NCBI RefSeq assembly: GCF_051967575.1 | Contig: NZ_JBQCJW010000014.1 | Coordinates: 1-64,000 of the forward strand | DNA from: Solibacillus silvestris_B | GTDB lineage: Bacteria; Bacillota; Bacilli; Bacillales_A; Planococcaceae | Direction of reading: 5' to 3' | DNA length: 64,000 bases | In this document: one piece after another, positions 1 through 7,508 of the stretch | Layout: every line of letters starts with the position of its first letter | Numbering within the stretch: position 1 is the first letter of the stretch | Translations under genes and position numbers: made by a program | Notes under the pieces: model-generated | What the model was told of the DNA's origin: nothing | Seen by the model: the letters and a program-made list of their open reading frames with translations, nothing else | The model's database searches: none

Positions 1-64
1 GTTCGAGGTGGAAGTGCGGTGACGCATGCAGCTGACGAATACTAATCGGTCGAGGACTTAACCA
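1..64 (+). rRNA. 23S ribosomal RNA, 3' end (partial)
   Basis: The first 60 or so bases match the conserved 3' terminus of Bacillales 23S rRNA, including the GACGAATACTAATCGGTCGA segment and the terminal GGACTTAACC. The rest of the gene lies before the window. It is followed after about 167 bases by 5S rRNA, the usual 23S-5S order. The exact mature 3' end is placed by analogy with B. subtilis. Confidence 0.93.
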
Positions 65-230
65 CATTTTATTGCACTATTCAATGAAACGTTTATCCAG
101 TTTTGAAAGAATGAAAATTTTTTCTAAGGGTTTCAAGACACAAGCTAGTGTATTGGAAGCCGAACAAGGAACGTCTACTAAAAGCACCACGTCCTGTGGT
201 AACGTAGACGCCAGCACATCCATGTGCAAG

Positions 231-345
231 TGAAGTGATGATGGCAAAGAGGTCACACCCGTTCCCATACCGAACACGGAAGTTAAGCTCTTTAGCGCCG
301 ATGGTAGTTGGGGGCTTCCCCCTGTGAGAGTAGGACGTCGCTTCG
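231..345 (+). rRNA. 5S ribosomal RNA
   Basis: The core GGTCACACCCGTTCCCATAC, the CGAACACGGAAGTTAAG block and the GTGAGAGTAGGACG block are diagnostic of Bacillales 5S rRNA. The ends are set by the terminal helix: GAAGTGA near 232 pairs with TCGCTTC near 338-344. The length of about 114 nt is normal. No tRNA genes follow; the operon ends at the terminator just downstream. Confidence 0.95.
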
Positions 346-352
346 CACACGC

Positions 353-384
353 AAAACCACTGAGCATTCAGTGGTTTTTTTGTT
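353..384 (+). terminator. rRNA operon intrinsic terminator
   Basis: AAACCACTGA pairs with TCAGTGGTTT around a four-base loop and is followed by a run of T. It sits seven bases after 5S and closes the rRNA operon. Confidence 0.9.
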
Positions 385-624
385 TTTAAGGAAACGATAG
401 ATTTTGGCAATGTAGATAACTTTATAAAAACGTGTTGTCCCCGTCCAGGCAAACCGCGCCAACTTTTCTCAACATTAACACCTCCGTGTAAAAGGAAAGC
501 ACGTGAAAATCTGTATTTTTCATCTGCCGGAACCTCAAAATCAATTAACATTTTTCTGATTGGAATAGCAGCCGGACTCGTAACTTATCGGCTAGAAGAC
601 CAAATTATGCATCTTCCTGATAAA
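385..624. other. Gene-free spacer after the rRNA operon
   Basis: No convincing gene is seen here. On the minus strand an open frame starts at 551 with a ribosome-binding-like site and runs back through the 5S gene, so its C-terminal part cannot be real. Its first 50 codons resemble nothing I recognise and could be a decayed gene. I see no tRNA or RNA structure. Confidence 0.4.
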
Positions 625-810
625 TAGAGGGAGTAATTCCGTCTAATTAGAAAACTAACTAAAAAATTACCAAAATAGACGGAGGGATTCCGCTTATCAA
701 CTAGAAAAACGGAAAAATGAGGGGTTATGTTTTGTATAACCGGAAAGTCTCCGGTTATATGCCTATAAAACGAAGCCCTTTCCGCAATTAACCGGAAAAT
801 CTCCTCTTAT
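625..810. repeat. Cluster of short CGGAA/TCCG inverted-repeat units
   Basis: Five related units occur in both orientations at about 625-646, 675-696, 709-728, 735-758 and 788-810. Read in one orientation they share the pattern TAA-C/G-CGGAA-N3-CTCC-N2-TTAT. The unit at 735-758 is a clean hairpin: ATAACCGG pairs with CCGGTTAT. They lie between the rRNA operon and the next gene. I believe similar units are scattered between genes in Lysinibacillus and Solibacillus, but that is from memory. Confidence 0.55.
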
Positions 811-924
811 TTCATTTCCGCTCGTTGCTTCAGCCTAGAAAGAAAGAATTCCGAAAGGACAATATACGGATGTTTAACCGCAAAGCGACTCTTCACCAAA
901 AGTGGGGGATGGCAAAATTAAGTT

Positions 925-1150
925 GCTTGAAGGGGAGACGAGCGTTCTTGCTGACATTTTCATCTTTCGCGACAAGCAGGCTTCCTACGCGAATTGTAAA
1001 TGAATGCTCATTGCGACGAAAGCAAAGCAGCAGGAACACCGAGCCGAAAATCCGCTTAACTCAGAATGCATTCCGAAATAAGTTAGTTGCAGCTGTATCC
1101 GCGGGAAGCGACCGAGCCGGAGTAGGAGATCAACCCAATGTTATAGTAAA
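925..1150. repeat. Probable interspersed intergenic element
   Basis: This stretch is richer in GC than its surroundings and carries a plus-strand open frame (825-1259) that reads on through the end of the next gene on the other strand. Its translation has the look of a spurious repeat ORF, with NECSLRRKQSS and RNKLVAAVSAGSDRAGVGDQPN-like segments. From memory, near-identical short ORFs are annotated many times in Planococcaceae genomes, which suggests an interspersed repeat rather than a gene. This needs a database search to confirm. Confidence 0.45.
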
Positions 1151-1159
1151 ACACCTGAT

Positions 1160-1633
1160 TTATCCTCTTTTCACCATCGTAATAAATTCTGTGGAATCAG
1201 TCTTAAATTCATTTTCCGAAACAAAACCAAGCTTTTTATATAGATGGATGGCTCTGTGATTGAATTTTGCCACAGTTAATCGTATTGTCTTGCTATTATG
1301 CTTTTCCTCAACAGTTTTAATAATATAAGCGCAAAATCCAGAACCATTACCTTTTCCTGTAAGGTTAGGATTCATACCAATTCCGATATCAATCAAATCT
1401 TCATTATAAACACCAAATCGTTTTCCTACAGGCACTTTCGCATTTTCCCCGACACAAAAAAATCCAATTAATTCTTTATCTTCATCAATAAGGGCGTAAT
1501 AGGATCCATCGAGTATTTCCTGCATCGCTTCTTCTGTTAGTTCGTTATTGTAAAAATCATATGGCTTATCGTACTTCCAAGTAAGAATATTAACAGCCAT
1601 CTCTCTGTTCATTTTCTTCATAAATAATTTCAT
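1160..1633 (-). CDS. GNAT family N-acetyltransferase
   Basis: The protein (157 residues from this start) has the GNAT fold signature. A central beta strand segment precedes the acetyl-CoA loop (IGIGMNPNLTGKGNGSGF, a variant of Q/RxxGxG/A), and the C-terminal LTVAKFNHRAIHLYKKLGF is the typical motif B. It would transfer an acetyl group from acetyl-CoA to an unknown amine; nothing points to the substrate. I chose the ATG at 1633 because homologues begin near MKxMNRE and GAGGAAG lies just upstream. An in-frame ATG at 1678, with its own GGAG, would add 15 residues. It is a single gene transcribed toward the rRNA operon. Confidence 0.8.
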   Translation of the reverse strand: MKLFMKKMNREMAVNILTWKYDKPYDFYNNELTEEAMQEILDGSYYALIDEDKELIGFFCVGENAKVPVGKRFGVYNEDLIDIGIGMNPNLTGKGNGSGFCAYIIKTVEEKHNSKTIRLTVAKFNHRAIHLYKKLGFVSENEFKTDSTEFITMVKRG

Positions 1634-1885
1634 AGAACTTCCTCGCCTTCCCAGTTTTTTATAAAAGATTGCTTTCATTCATCTCTCCATTTTTTTATAT
1701 TAACATAAATATCCATATTAAGACCGCTTATTGGAAGGGACAGTGATTCTTAATTGATTGCTCTTTTTCTTATTAATTATAAATTTGTGACAAATCGTTC
1801 ACAAAAAGAAATCATTCCATTAGAAAGCTGCGAAAGTTACATGGTATAGTTAGAGCGAAATTCATGATGTGGAAGGATGACCTTT

Positions 1886-2074
1886 TTGGCTAAAAAGCAA
1901 GTATGGTTTGAAGTAGAAGAAAATGAAACAATCGAGCAATGTCTCGAAAGAATGAAAAAAGATGGATATATGGCAGTGGGACGCAGAGAAGAGCCAGTTT
2001 TTGAAGAAGTAAATGGTGAACCGGTCTACTTGCGCCAAAAAATTCAATTTAAAGGTGTATTAGCAAATGAATAG
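1886..2074 (+). CDS. NETI motif-containing protein (YebG-like)
   Basis: A small acidic protein of about 62 residues, AKKQVWFEVEENETIEQC at its start, contains the eponymous NETI motif of a Firmicute family whose B. subtilis member YebG also lies before purE. Function is unknown. The TTG at 1886 is the likely start: GGAAGG at 1871-1876 is nine bases before it, whereas it directly abuts the in-frame ATG at 1877, leaving no spacing. The sequence after the start also matches the usual AKK beginning. The gene lies just before the purine operon control region. Confidence 0.8.
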   Translation: MAKKQVWFEVEENETIEQCLERMKKDGYMAVGRREEPVFEEVNGEPVYLRQKIQFKGVLANE

Positions 2075-2089
2075 CGTATAATTGAATTT

Positions 2090-2167
2090 AAAACCGAACG
2101 ATTAATATAACTTGTAAAATATCGTTCGCATTTTTACGTTGATTTTATACGCAAGCCTTGTTAGAAT
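2090..2167 (+). promoter_or_regulatory. purE operon promoter with PurR operator (two PurBoxes)
   Basis: AAAACCGAACGATT at 2090-2104 matches the PurBox consensus (ACCGAACWWT type), and an inverted second box, ATCGTTCGCATTTT, lies at 2121-2134, about 17 bases away. This is the paired arrangement bound by the Bacillus PurR repressor. A sigma-A promoter overlaps the downstream side: TTGATT at 2139-2144, a 17-base spacer, and TAGAAT at 2162-2167. PurR in B. subtilis is relieved by PRPP, so adenine would repress here by lowering PRPP. Confidence 0.88.
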
Positions 2168-2187
2168 ATGAAAAGGAAAAACATTTA

Positions 2188-2260
2188 ATCCCTCATATAT
2201 GCTAGAGAATATGGCTCTAGTGTCTCTACCCGGCACCGTAAATTCCGGACTATGTAGGAA
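2188..2260 (+). ncRNA. Guanine (purine) riboswitch aptamer
   Basis: The three-way junction of the purine riboswitch is complete. P1 is CCTCATA (2191-2197) with TATGTAGG (2251-2258), with one bulged base. P2 is GCTAGAG/CTCTAGT with loop AATATGG. J2/3 is GTCTCTACC. P3 is CCGG/CCGG with loop CACCGTAAATT. J3/1 reads GGACTATG, so the specificity base (position 74 in xpt numbering) is C, which selects guanine or hypoxanthine over adenine. It sits about 20 bases after the -10 element of the pur promoter. Confidence 0.93.
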
Positions 2261-2330
2261 AGCAACTTCAGGTATGATGAATAAAGGGTGGGGATCGCAA
2301 TGCAAATATCTCCATATACTTTTAATGCTC

Positions 2331-2392
2331 AGTCCTCAAGTAGATTGCTTTCTCATGCGTAGAGAGCAGTTTATTTGAGGACTTTTTACTTT
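2331..2392 (+). terminator. Riboswitch-controlled attenuator terminator
   Basis: AGTCCTCAA (2331-2339) pairs with TTGAGGACT (2375-2383) and is followed by TTTTTACTTTT. An inner hairpin GCT-CTC/GAG-AGC caps the stem. As the expression platform it would form when guanine is bound, stopping transcription before purE. Confidence 0.82.
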
Positions 2393-2524
2393 TATCTTCA
2401 TTCAGCAGGTGTGCCAAACCCCCGCTGAATGAAGATAAGCCCCCGGCGGATGTCACAGATTTTTAAAGGGAGTTTTTGAACTATCACAAAAAACCCGGAC
2501 GCAATTACGCCGAGGCGTAATTGA
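2393..2524. repeat. Inverted repeats and interspersed element, copy 1, upstream of purE
   Basis: A perfect 14-base inverted repeat (TATCTTCATTCAGC at 2393-2406 with its complement at 2424-2437) is followed by AAGATAAGCCCCCGGCG and a GTCACAGATTTTT block. A perfect palindrome follows, CAATTACGCC/GGCGTAATTG (2502-2523) with a two-base loop. The central part aligns with a second copy at 34594-34700 before gatC. It lies between the attenuator and purE, so it would be in the mRNA leader. Confidence 0.7.
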
Positions 2525-2564
2525 TTATAAGCAAGTGGAAAAGATGTTTAAAGGAGCGAAACTC

Positions 2565-3053
2565 ATGAATCCGAAAATTGGCGTTATTATGGGAAGTTCA
2601 AGCGATTGGGAAACGATGAAGCATGCTTGTGACATTTTGGACGAGCTGCAAGTGCCTTATGAAAAGCAGGTTGTTTCCGCACACCGCACACCAGATTTAA
2701 TGTTTGAATATGCGGATGCTGCGCGTGGACGCGGTATTCAAGTAATTATTGCAGGGGCTGGTGGAGCAGCTCATTTACCAGGTATGGTAGCAGCAAAAAC
2801 GACACTGCCAGTAATCGGGGTACCTGTTCAGTCTCGTGCATTAAATGGTCTTGATTCTTTATTGTCCATTGCCCAAATGCCTGGGGGTGTCCCGGTAGCG
2901 ACTGTTGCAATTGGTAAAGCAGGCGCGACAAATGCGGGATTGCTTGCAGCTCAAATTTTGGGCGCCTTTGATCAGGAGCTTGCCGCAAAGCTTGAAGAGC
3001 GCCGTGAAACAACGAAAAAGCAAGTTTTGGAAAGTACAGGTGACTTAACGTGA
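2565..3053 (+). CDS. purE: N5-carboxyaminoimidazole ribonucleotide mutase
   Basis: PurE moves the carboxylate of N5-CAIR to give CAIR in IMP synthesis, acting with PurK. The 162-residue protein is of normal class I length. The active-site signatures are visible: GSSSDW at residues 10-15, SAHRTP at 38-43 (catalytic His40), and GAGGAAHLPG at 64-73. The start at 2565 follows AAAGGAG; an earlier in-frame ATG at 2535 has no ribosome site and would add ten residues. It is the first gene of the operon, and its stop overlaps the purK start by four bases. Confidence 0.96.
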   Translation: MNPKIGVIMGSSSDWETMKHACDILDELQVPYEKQVVSAHRTPDLMFEYADAARGRGIQVIIAGAGGAAHLPGMVAAKTTLPVIGVPVQSRALNGLDSLLSIAQMPGGVPVATVAIGKAGATNAGLLAAQILGAFDQELAAKLEERRETTKKQVLESTGDLT

Positions 3054-4174
3054 CGAAAATGATTTACCCTGGACAAACAATCGGGATTATCGGCGGTGGT
3101 CAGCTTGGTCGCATGATGGCAGTTGCCGCTAGGGAAGCCGGTTTCAAAATTGCCGTGCTTGAGCCAACGATGGATTCACCTTGTGGACAAGTTGCGGATA
3201 TTCGTATCGTCGCAGCATATGATGACGAGGCGGCATTGGAAGAGCTTGCAGAAGTAAGTGATGTTATTACGTATGAATTTGAGAATATAGATTACGATGG
3301 ATTAAAGCGTCTTACACAAATGGCTTACGTTCCACAAGGGGCAGAGCTTGTACGTATTACACAAAATCGTATAACGGAAAAACAAATGATCGTCGAAGCG
3401 GGCTGTCCAGTGGCGCCATATATTGTCGCATCAACATATGGGCAGCTAGAGGAAAGCATCCGAAAAATCGGGTTCCCGTGCATCGTGAAAACAGCGCGTG
3501 GCGGCTACGATGGGAAAGGTCAGCAGTTATTGAAATCGGCTGACGAGCTGTCGTTAACTAAAGAGTTATTTGAACATTCGCAATGCATTGCAGAAGGCTT
3601 TGTCCCATTTGCGAAAGAAATTTCGGTCATTGTTCAGCGCAATGGATATGGTGAGACATACTGCTTGCCGGTAGGGGAAAACATTCATGTGAACCACATA
3701 CTACATGAAACGATTGTGCCTGCGCGGATTGAAGAGAAGACAGCAGCATTGGCTGAAGAAGCGGCAATGAAAATAGCAGACTGCTTACAATTAGTCGGTA
3801 CGCTGGCAGTCGAAATGTTCGTGTTGGAAGATGGCAGTATTGTCATCAACGAATGTGCACCGCGTCCACATAACTCCGGCCATTACTCGATCGAAGGGTG
3901 CAATATTTCACAATTCACACAGCATATCCGAGCTGTTTGCGGATGGCCATTACGCAAGCCGAAGCTATGGGCATCATCGATTATGGTCAATGTGTTAGGC
4001 CAGCATGTCGTATCTTTAACAAACTCTATTCCGAAGTACCCTGACTGGTCTGTGCACCTTTACGGTAAAACTGAAGCAAAAGTGAACAGGAAGATGGGGC
4101 ATATCACAATTATGACAGATGATTTGAGTGCCGCATTGCAGCAAATTGAGGACTCTTGTATTTGGTCGGAGTGA
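3050..4174 (+). CDS. purK: N5-carboxyaminoimidazole ribonucleotide synthase
   Basis: PurK uses ATP and bicarbonate to carboxylate AIR, giving N5-CAIR for PurE. The 374 residues show the ATP-grasp order: N-terminal IGIIGGGQLGRMMA, the nucleotide loop KTARGGYDGKGQ in the middle, and the metal-binding NECAPRPHNSGHYSIEGC near residue 275. The start is GTG, forming a GTGA overlap with the purE stop, so translation is probably coupled. In most Bacillales purB and purC follow, but here a 182-base gap leads straight to purS. Confidence 0.95.
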   Translation: MTKMIYPGQTIGIIGGGQLGRMMAVAAREAGFKIAVLEPTMDSPCGQVADIRIVAAYDDEAALEELAEVSDVITYEFENIDYDGLKRLTQMAYVPQGAELVRITQNRITEKQMIVEAGCPVAPYIVASTYGQLEESIRKIGFPCIVKTARGGYDGKGQQLLKSADELSLTKELFEHSQCIAEGFVPFAKEISVIVQRNGYGETYCLPVGENIHVNHILHETIVPARIEEKTAALAEEAAMKIADCLQLVGTLAVEMFVLEDGSIVINECAPRPHNSGHYSIEGCNISQFTQHIRAVCGWPLRKPKLWASSIMVNVLGQHVVSLTNSIPKYPDWSVHLYGKTEAKVNRKMGHITIMTDDLSAALQQIEDSCIWSE

Positions 4175-4356
4175 AAAGAAGTTTAAGAGAGTCATTGAAC
4201 CCCAAAGACAGCCTGAGCGGGCGCAATTTATGCAGAAAAATAGCTGGAAGCAAATAGACAAACCAAAAGCTTAATAAAAACGTATTCCGCCGAAATCTAG
4301 GCAGTATTCCCGAAGTATAAGAAGTGATTTCACAAAAACTTGGAGGCAAATAACTC
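4175..4356 (+). other. purK-purS gap where purB and purC are normally found
   Basis: In B. subtilis and most relatives the order is purE-K-B-C-S-Q-L. Here only 182 bases separate purK from purS. I find no PurB or PurC fragments in any frame, no terminator and no clear promoter. The stretch ends in a TTGGAGG ribosome site for purS. Either both genes moved elsewhere or the locus lost them. Confidence 0.7.
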
Positions 4357-4602
4357 ATGAAAAAAGTTAAAATTTACGTAACATTAAAAGAAAGCATTTT
4401 AGACCCACAAGGTTCAGCGGTGCAAGGTTCATTGCAAAAAATCGGTTATGGTGAAGTATCGGACGTACGTATCGGCAAATATTTGGAAGTGACGATTGGC
4501 GACACAGACCGCGATATTGATACGATCGTGAAGGAAATGTGCGAAAAAGTATTAACAAATACGGTTATCGAAAAGTACCGCTATGAAATCGAGGAGGCAT
4601 AA
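4357..4602 (+). CDS. purS: Phosphoribosylformylglycinamidine synthase subunit PurS
   Basis: PurS is the small structural subunit that joins PurQ and PurL in the FGAM synthase complex, bridging the ammonia channel. The 81-residue protein has the family pattern: KKVKIYVTLKESILDPQGSAV at the start, then IGYGEVSDVRIGKYLEV. GGAGG lies well placed before the ATG. It ends five bases before purQ, whose ribosome site GAGGAGG is inside the end of purS. Confidence 0.95.
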   Translation: MKKVKIYVTLKESILDPQGSAVQGSLQKIGYGEVSDVRIGKYLEVTIGDTDRDIDTIVKEMCEKVLTNTVIEKYRYEIEEA

Positions 4603-4606
4603 TACT

Positions 4607-5290
4607 ATGAAATTTGCAGTACTCGTTTTCCCAGGGTCCAACTGTGATATCGACATGTATCATGCGATTAAAGACGAATTAGGCGAAGAAGTGGAATATG
4701 TTTGGCATACGGCTGCTAGTTTAGAAGGTTTTGATGGGGTGCTTGTTCCAGGCGGCTTCTCTTACGGCGACTATTTACGCTGTGGCGCAATGGCGAACCA
4801 ATCAAATATTATGTCTTCTCTAAAAGAGTTCGCGGCAGCCGGCAAACCAGTGCTCGGTGTATGTAACGGATTCCAGATTTTAACGGAAGCAGGACTATTG
4901 CCAGGTGCGTTGATCCACAACAAAAACCTGAAATTCATGTGCCGTACTGTACAGTTGAAAGTTGAAAACAACAACACATTATTTACAAATGCTTATGAAG
5001 CGGGCGAAGTGATCAATATTCCAATTGCGCATGGTGAAGGAAACTATTATTGTGACGAGGAAACATTAGCGGCATTGCAAGCGAACAATCAGATCGTGTT
5101 CACATATGAAGGAGAAAATCCAAACGGTTCTTTAGCGGATATTGCAGGAATTATTAATACAGGGGGGAACGTACTTGGTATGATGCCTCACCCTGAGCGT
5201 GCAGCAAACGAAATCGTTGGTGGCGCAGATGGTCTTAAACTATTCAAATCAATTGTGAAGCAGTGGAGGGAACAATATGTCAACAACTAA
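4607..5290 (+). CDS. purQ: Phosphoribosylformylglycinamidine synthase subunit PurQ (glutaminase)
   Basis: PurQ hydrolyses glutamine and passes ammonia to PurL. The 227-residue class I amidotransferase shows the nucleophile loop LGVCNGFQIL (Cys near residue 86) and the His-Glu pair in MMPHPERA near the C-terminus. I chose the ATG at 4607, where the protein begins MKFAVLVFPGSNCD and GAGGAGG lies upstream; the open frame extends 24 bases further but without support. It overlaps purL by 14 bases, suggesting coupled synthesis of the complex. Confidence 0.96.
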   Translation: MKFAVLVFPGSNCDIDMYHAIKDELGEEVEYVWHTAASLEGFDGVLVPGGFSYGDYLRCGAMANQSNIMSSLKEFAAAGKPVLGVCNGFQILTEAGLLPGALIHNKNLKFMCRTVQLKVENNNTLFTNAYEAGEVINIPIAHGEGNYYCDEETLAALQANNQIVFTYEGENPNGSLADIAGIINTGGNVLGMMPHPERAANEIVGGADGLKLFKSIVKQWREQYVNN

Positions 5291-7508
5291 ATTCGAGCCA
5301 ACACCCGAGCAAATTAAAGCAGACCGTCTCTATGCGGACATGGGGATGACAGATGCGGAATTTGATTTAGCGATTGAAAAATTGGGACGCATTCCAAATT
5401 GGACAGAAACAGGTCTTTTCTCTGTTATGTGGTCCGAACATTGCTCATACAAAAAATCAAAGCCCGTATTACGTAAATTCCCGACAAAAGGCCCCCAAGT
5501 ATTGCAAGGTCCTGGTGAAGGAGCGGGCATTGTTGATATTGGCGACGAACAAGCGGTTGTATTCAAAATGGAATCGCATAACCATCCATCGGCAATTGAG
5601 CCATACCAAGGCGCTGCAACAGGTGTAGGCGGAATTATCCGTGATGTTTTCTCAATGGGCGCACGTCCGATTGCGATGCTGAACTCATTGCGCTTTGGTG
5701 AGTTGAAATCAGCCCGGGGAAAATACTTGTTTGAAGAAGTTGTGGCAGGTATCGCAGGCTATGGAAACTGTATCGGAATTCCGACAGTGGGCGGGGAAAT
5801 CGGCTTCGACCCTTGCTATGAGGGAAATCCATTAGTAAATGCCATGTGTGTCGGATTAATCGATCATAAGGATATCCAAAAAGGTGTTGCTGCAGGTGTA
5901 GGAAATACTGTGATGTACGTTGGTGCGAAAACAGGTCGTGACGGTATTCACGGTGCAACATTCTCATCTGAAGAATTGACAGAGGATACTGAAGAAAGTC
6001 GCTCAGCTGTACAAGTTGGCGACCCGTTCATGGAGAAATTGCTTCTTGAAGCTTGTTTGGAAGTAGTGAAATCGGATGCCCTTGTCGGAATTCAAGATAT
6101 GGGTGCTGCTGGATTAACGTCATCTTCTGCAGAAATGGCTTCAAAAGCTGGTACAGGTGTCGAGATGAATTTAGATTTAGTGCCTCAACGCGAAACGAAT
6201 ATGACAGCTTACGAAATGATGCTTTCAGAATCGCAAGAGCGTATGCTGCTCGTAGTAAAAGCAGGCCGTGAACAAGAAATTAAAGCAATCTTTGAAAAAT
6301 ATGATCTTGATGCGGTAGCGGTAGGTCGAGTTACAGAGGATAAAATGCTTCGCCTGCTGCACAATGGCGAGGTTGTTGCAGAAGTGCCTGCAGATGCATT
6401 AGCTGAAGATGCACCTGTTTACTATATGCCGGACGCTGAACCGGCTTATTTCGCTGATTTCCAGGCGATGGATAATGCAGAACCGCAAGTAACAGATTAC
6501 AAAGAAACATTGACTGCCCTTTTAAAAGCGCCGACAATCGCTTCTAAGGAATGGGTTTATGATCAATATGATTATCAAGTACGCACTAATACAGTAGTGG
6601 CACCGGGTTCAGATGCGGCTGTATTGCGTGTGCGCGGGACAAATAAAGGATTGGCGATGACAACGGATTGTAACTCCCGCTACATTTATTTAGACCCGAC
6701 AACAGGCGGTAAGATTGCCGTTGCTGAAGCTGCGCGCAACATCGTGTGCTCTGGAGGAAAACCGCTTGCGATTACAGATTGCCTAAACTTCGGAAACCCG
6801 GAAAAACCTGAAATTTTCTGGCAAATCCAAAAGTCGGCTGACGGAATTGCAGAAGCTTGTCTTGCACTTGACGCGCCAGTAATCGGCGGGAATGTATCGA
6901 TGTACAATGAGCGTTCAGGTGAAGCGGTTTACCCGACACCGACAATCGGCATGGTCGGTTTAGTAAAAGACTTGGCGCATGTAACGACACAGGAAGTAAA
7001 AGCTGCTGGCGACATTGTGTACTTAATCGGTGAAACAAAAACAGAGTTCGGCGGTTCGGAACTGCAAAAACTAGTTGAAGGCGGCATTTCAGGTAAAGCA
7101 CCGTCAATCGACTTAACAGTGGAAGCAGCTCGTCAAAAAGCAATATTAGAAGCGATTCAAGCAGGGCTTGTACAATCTGCCCATGACGTTTCCGAAGGTG
7201 GTGTCGCAGTCGCATTAGCGGAAAAGACATTTGCAGGTAAAGGCTTTGGCATCAACGCAACTTTAACAGGCTTAGCAACGACAGCATTATTCGCAGAATC
7301 GCAATCTCGCTTCATCTTAACGGTAAATGAAAAAAATGCCGCTGCATTTGAAGCAATCGTAAAAGATGCACGAAAAATCGGTACAGTAACAGAAGACGCA
7401 AACATAAAAATCAGCGGCGAAACTGGCGTACTTGTTGAAGGTACTGTGGAGGAATTCCGTTCTGCCTGGAAAGGAGCAATCCCATGCTTGCTGAAATCAG
7501 AGGCTTAA
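5277..7508 (+). CDS. purL: Phosphoribosylformylglycinamidine synthase subunit PurL
   Basis: PurL is the ATP-dependent synthetase that converts FGAR to FGAM with ammonia from PurQ. At 743 residues it is the small (PurSQL-type) form. Family landmarks include WSEHCSYKKSKPVLRKFPT near residue 50, KMESHNHPSAIEPYQGAATG near 95, and in the second half LAITDCLNFGNPEKPEIFWQ and the conserved HDVSEGGVAVALAE. GTGGAGGGAAC precedes the ATG. It overlaps purQ by 14 bases and purF by 25 bases. Confidence 0.97.
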   Translation: MSTTKFEPTPEQIKADRLYADMGMTDAEFDLAIEKLGRIPNWTETGLFSVMWSEHCSYKKSKPVLRKFPTKGPQVLQGPGEGAGIVDIGDEQAVVFKMESHNHPSAIEPYQGAATGVGGIIRDVFSMGARPIAMLNSLRFGELKSARGKYLFEEVVAGIAGYGNCIGIPTVGGEIGFDPCYEGNPLVNAMCVGLIDHKDIQKGVAAGVGNTVMYVGAKTGRDGIHGATFSSEELTEDTEESRSAVQVGDPFMEKLLLEACLEVVKSDALVGIQDMGAAGLTSSSAEMASKAGTGVEMNLDLVPQRETNMTAYEMMLSESQERMLLVVKAGREQEIKAIFEKYDLDAVAVGRVTEDKMLRLLHNGEVVAEVPADALAEDAPVYYMPDAEPAYFADFQAMDNAEPQVTDYKETLTALLKAPTIASKEWVYDQYDYQVRTNTVVAPGSDAAVLRVRGTNKGLAMTTDCNSRYIYLDPTTGGKIAVAEAARNIVCSGGKPLAITDCLNFGNPEKPEIFWQIQKSADGIAEACLALDAPVIGGNVSMYNERSGEAVYPTPTIGMVGLVKDLAHVTTQEVKAAGDIVYLIGETKTEFGGSELQKLVEGGISGKAPSIDLTVEAARQKAILEAIQAGLVQSAHDVSEGGVAVALAEKTFAGKGFGINATLTGLATTALFAESQSRFILTVNEKNAAAFEAIVKDARKIGTVTEDANIKISGETGVLVEGTVEEFRSAWKGAIPCLLKSEA

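Noticed and set aside
93..551. 152-codon minus-strand open frame over the 5S gene
   Set aside because: Its second half is the complement of 5S rRNA and spacer; not a credible protein.
825..1259. 144-codon plus-strand open frame
   Set aside because: It overlaps the end of a real acetyltransferase gene on the other strand and has no ribosome site; treated as part of an interspersed element.
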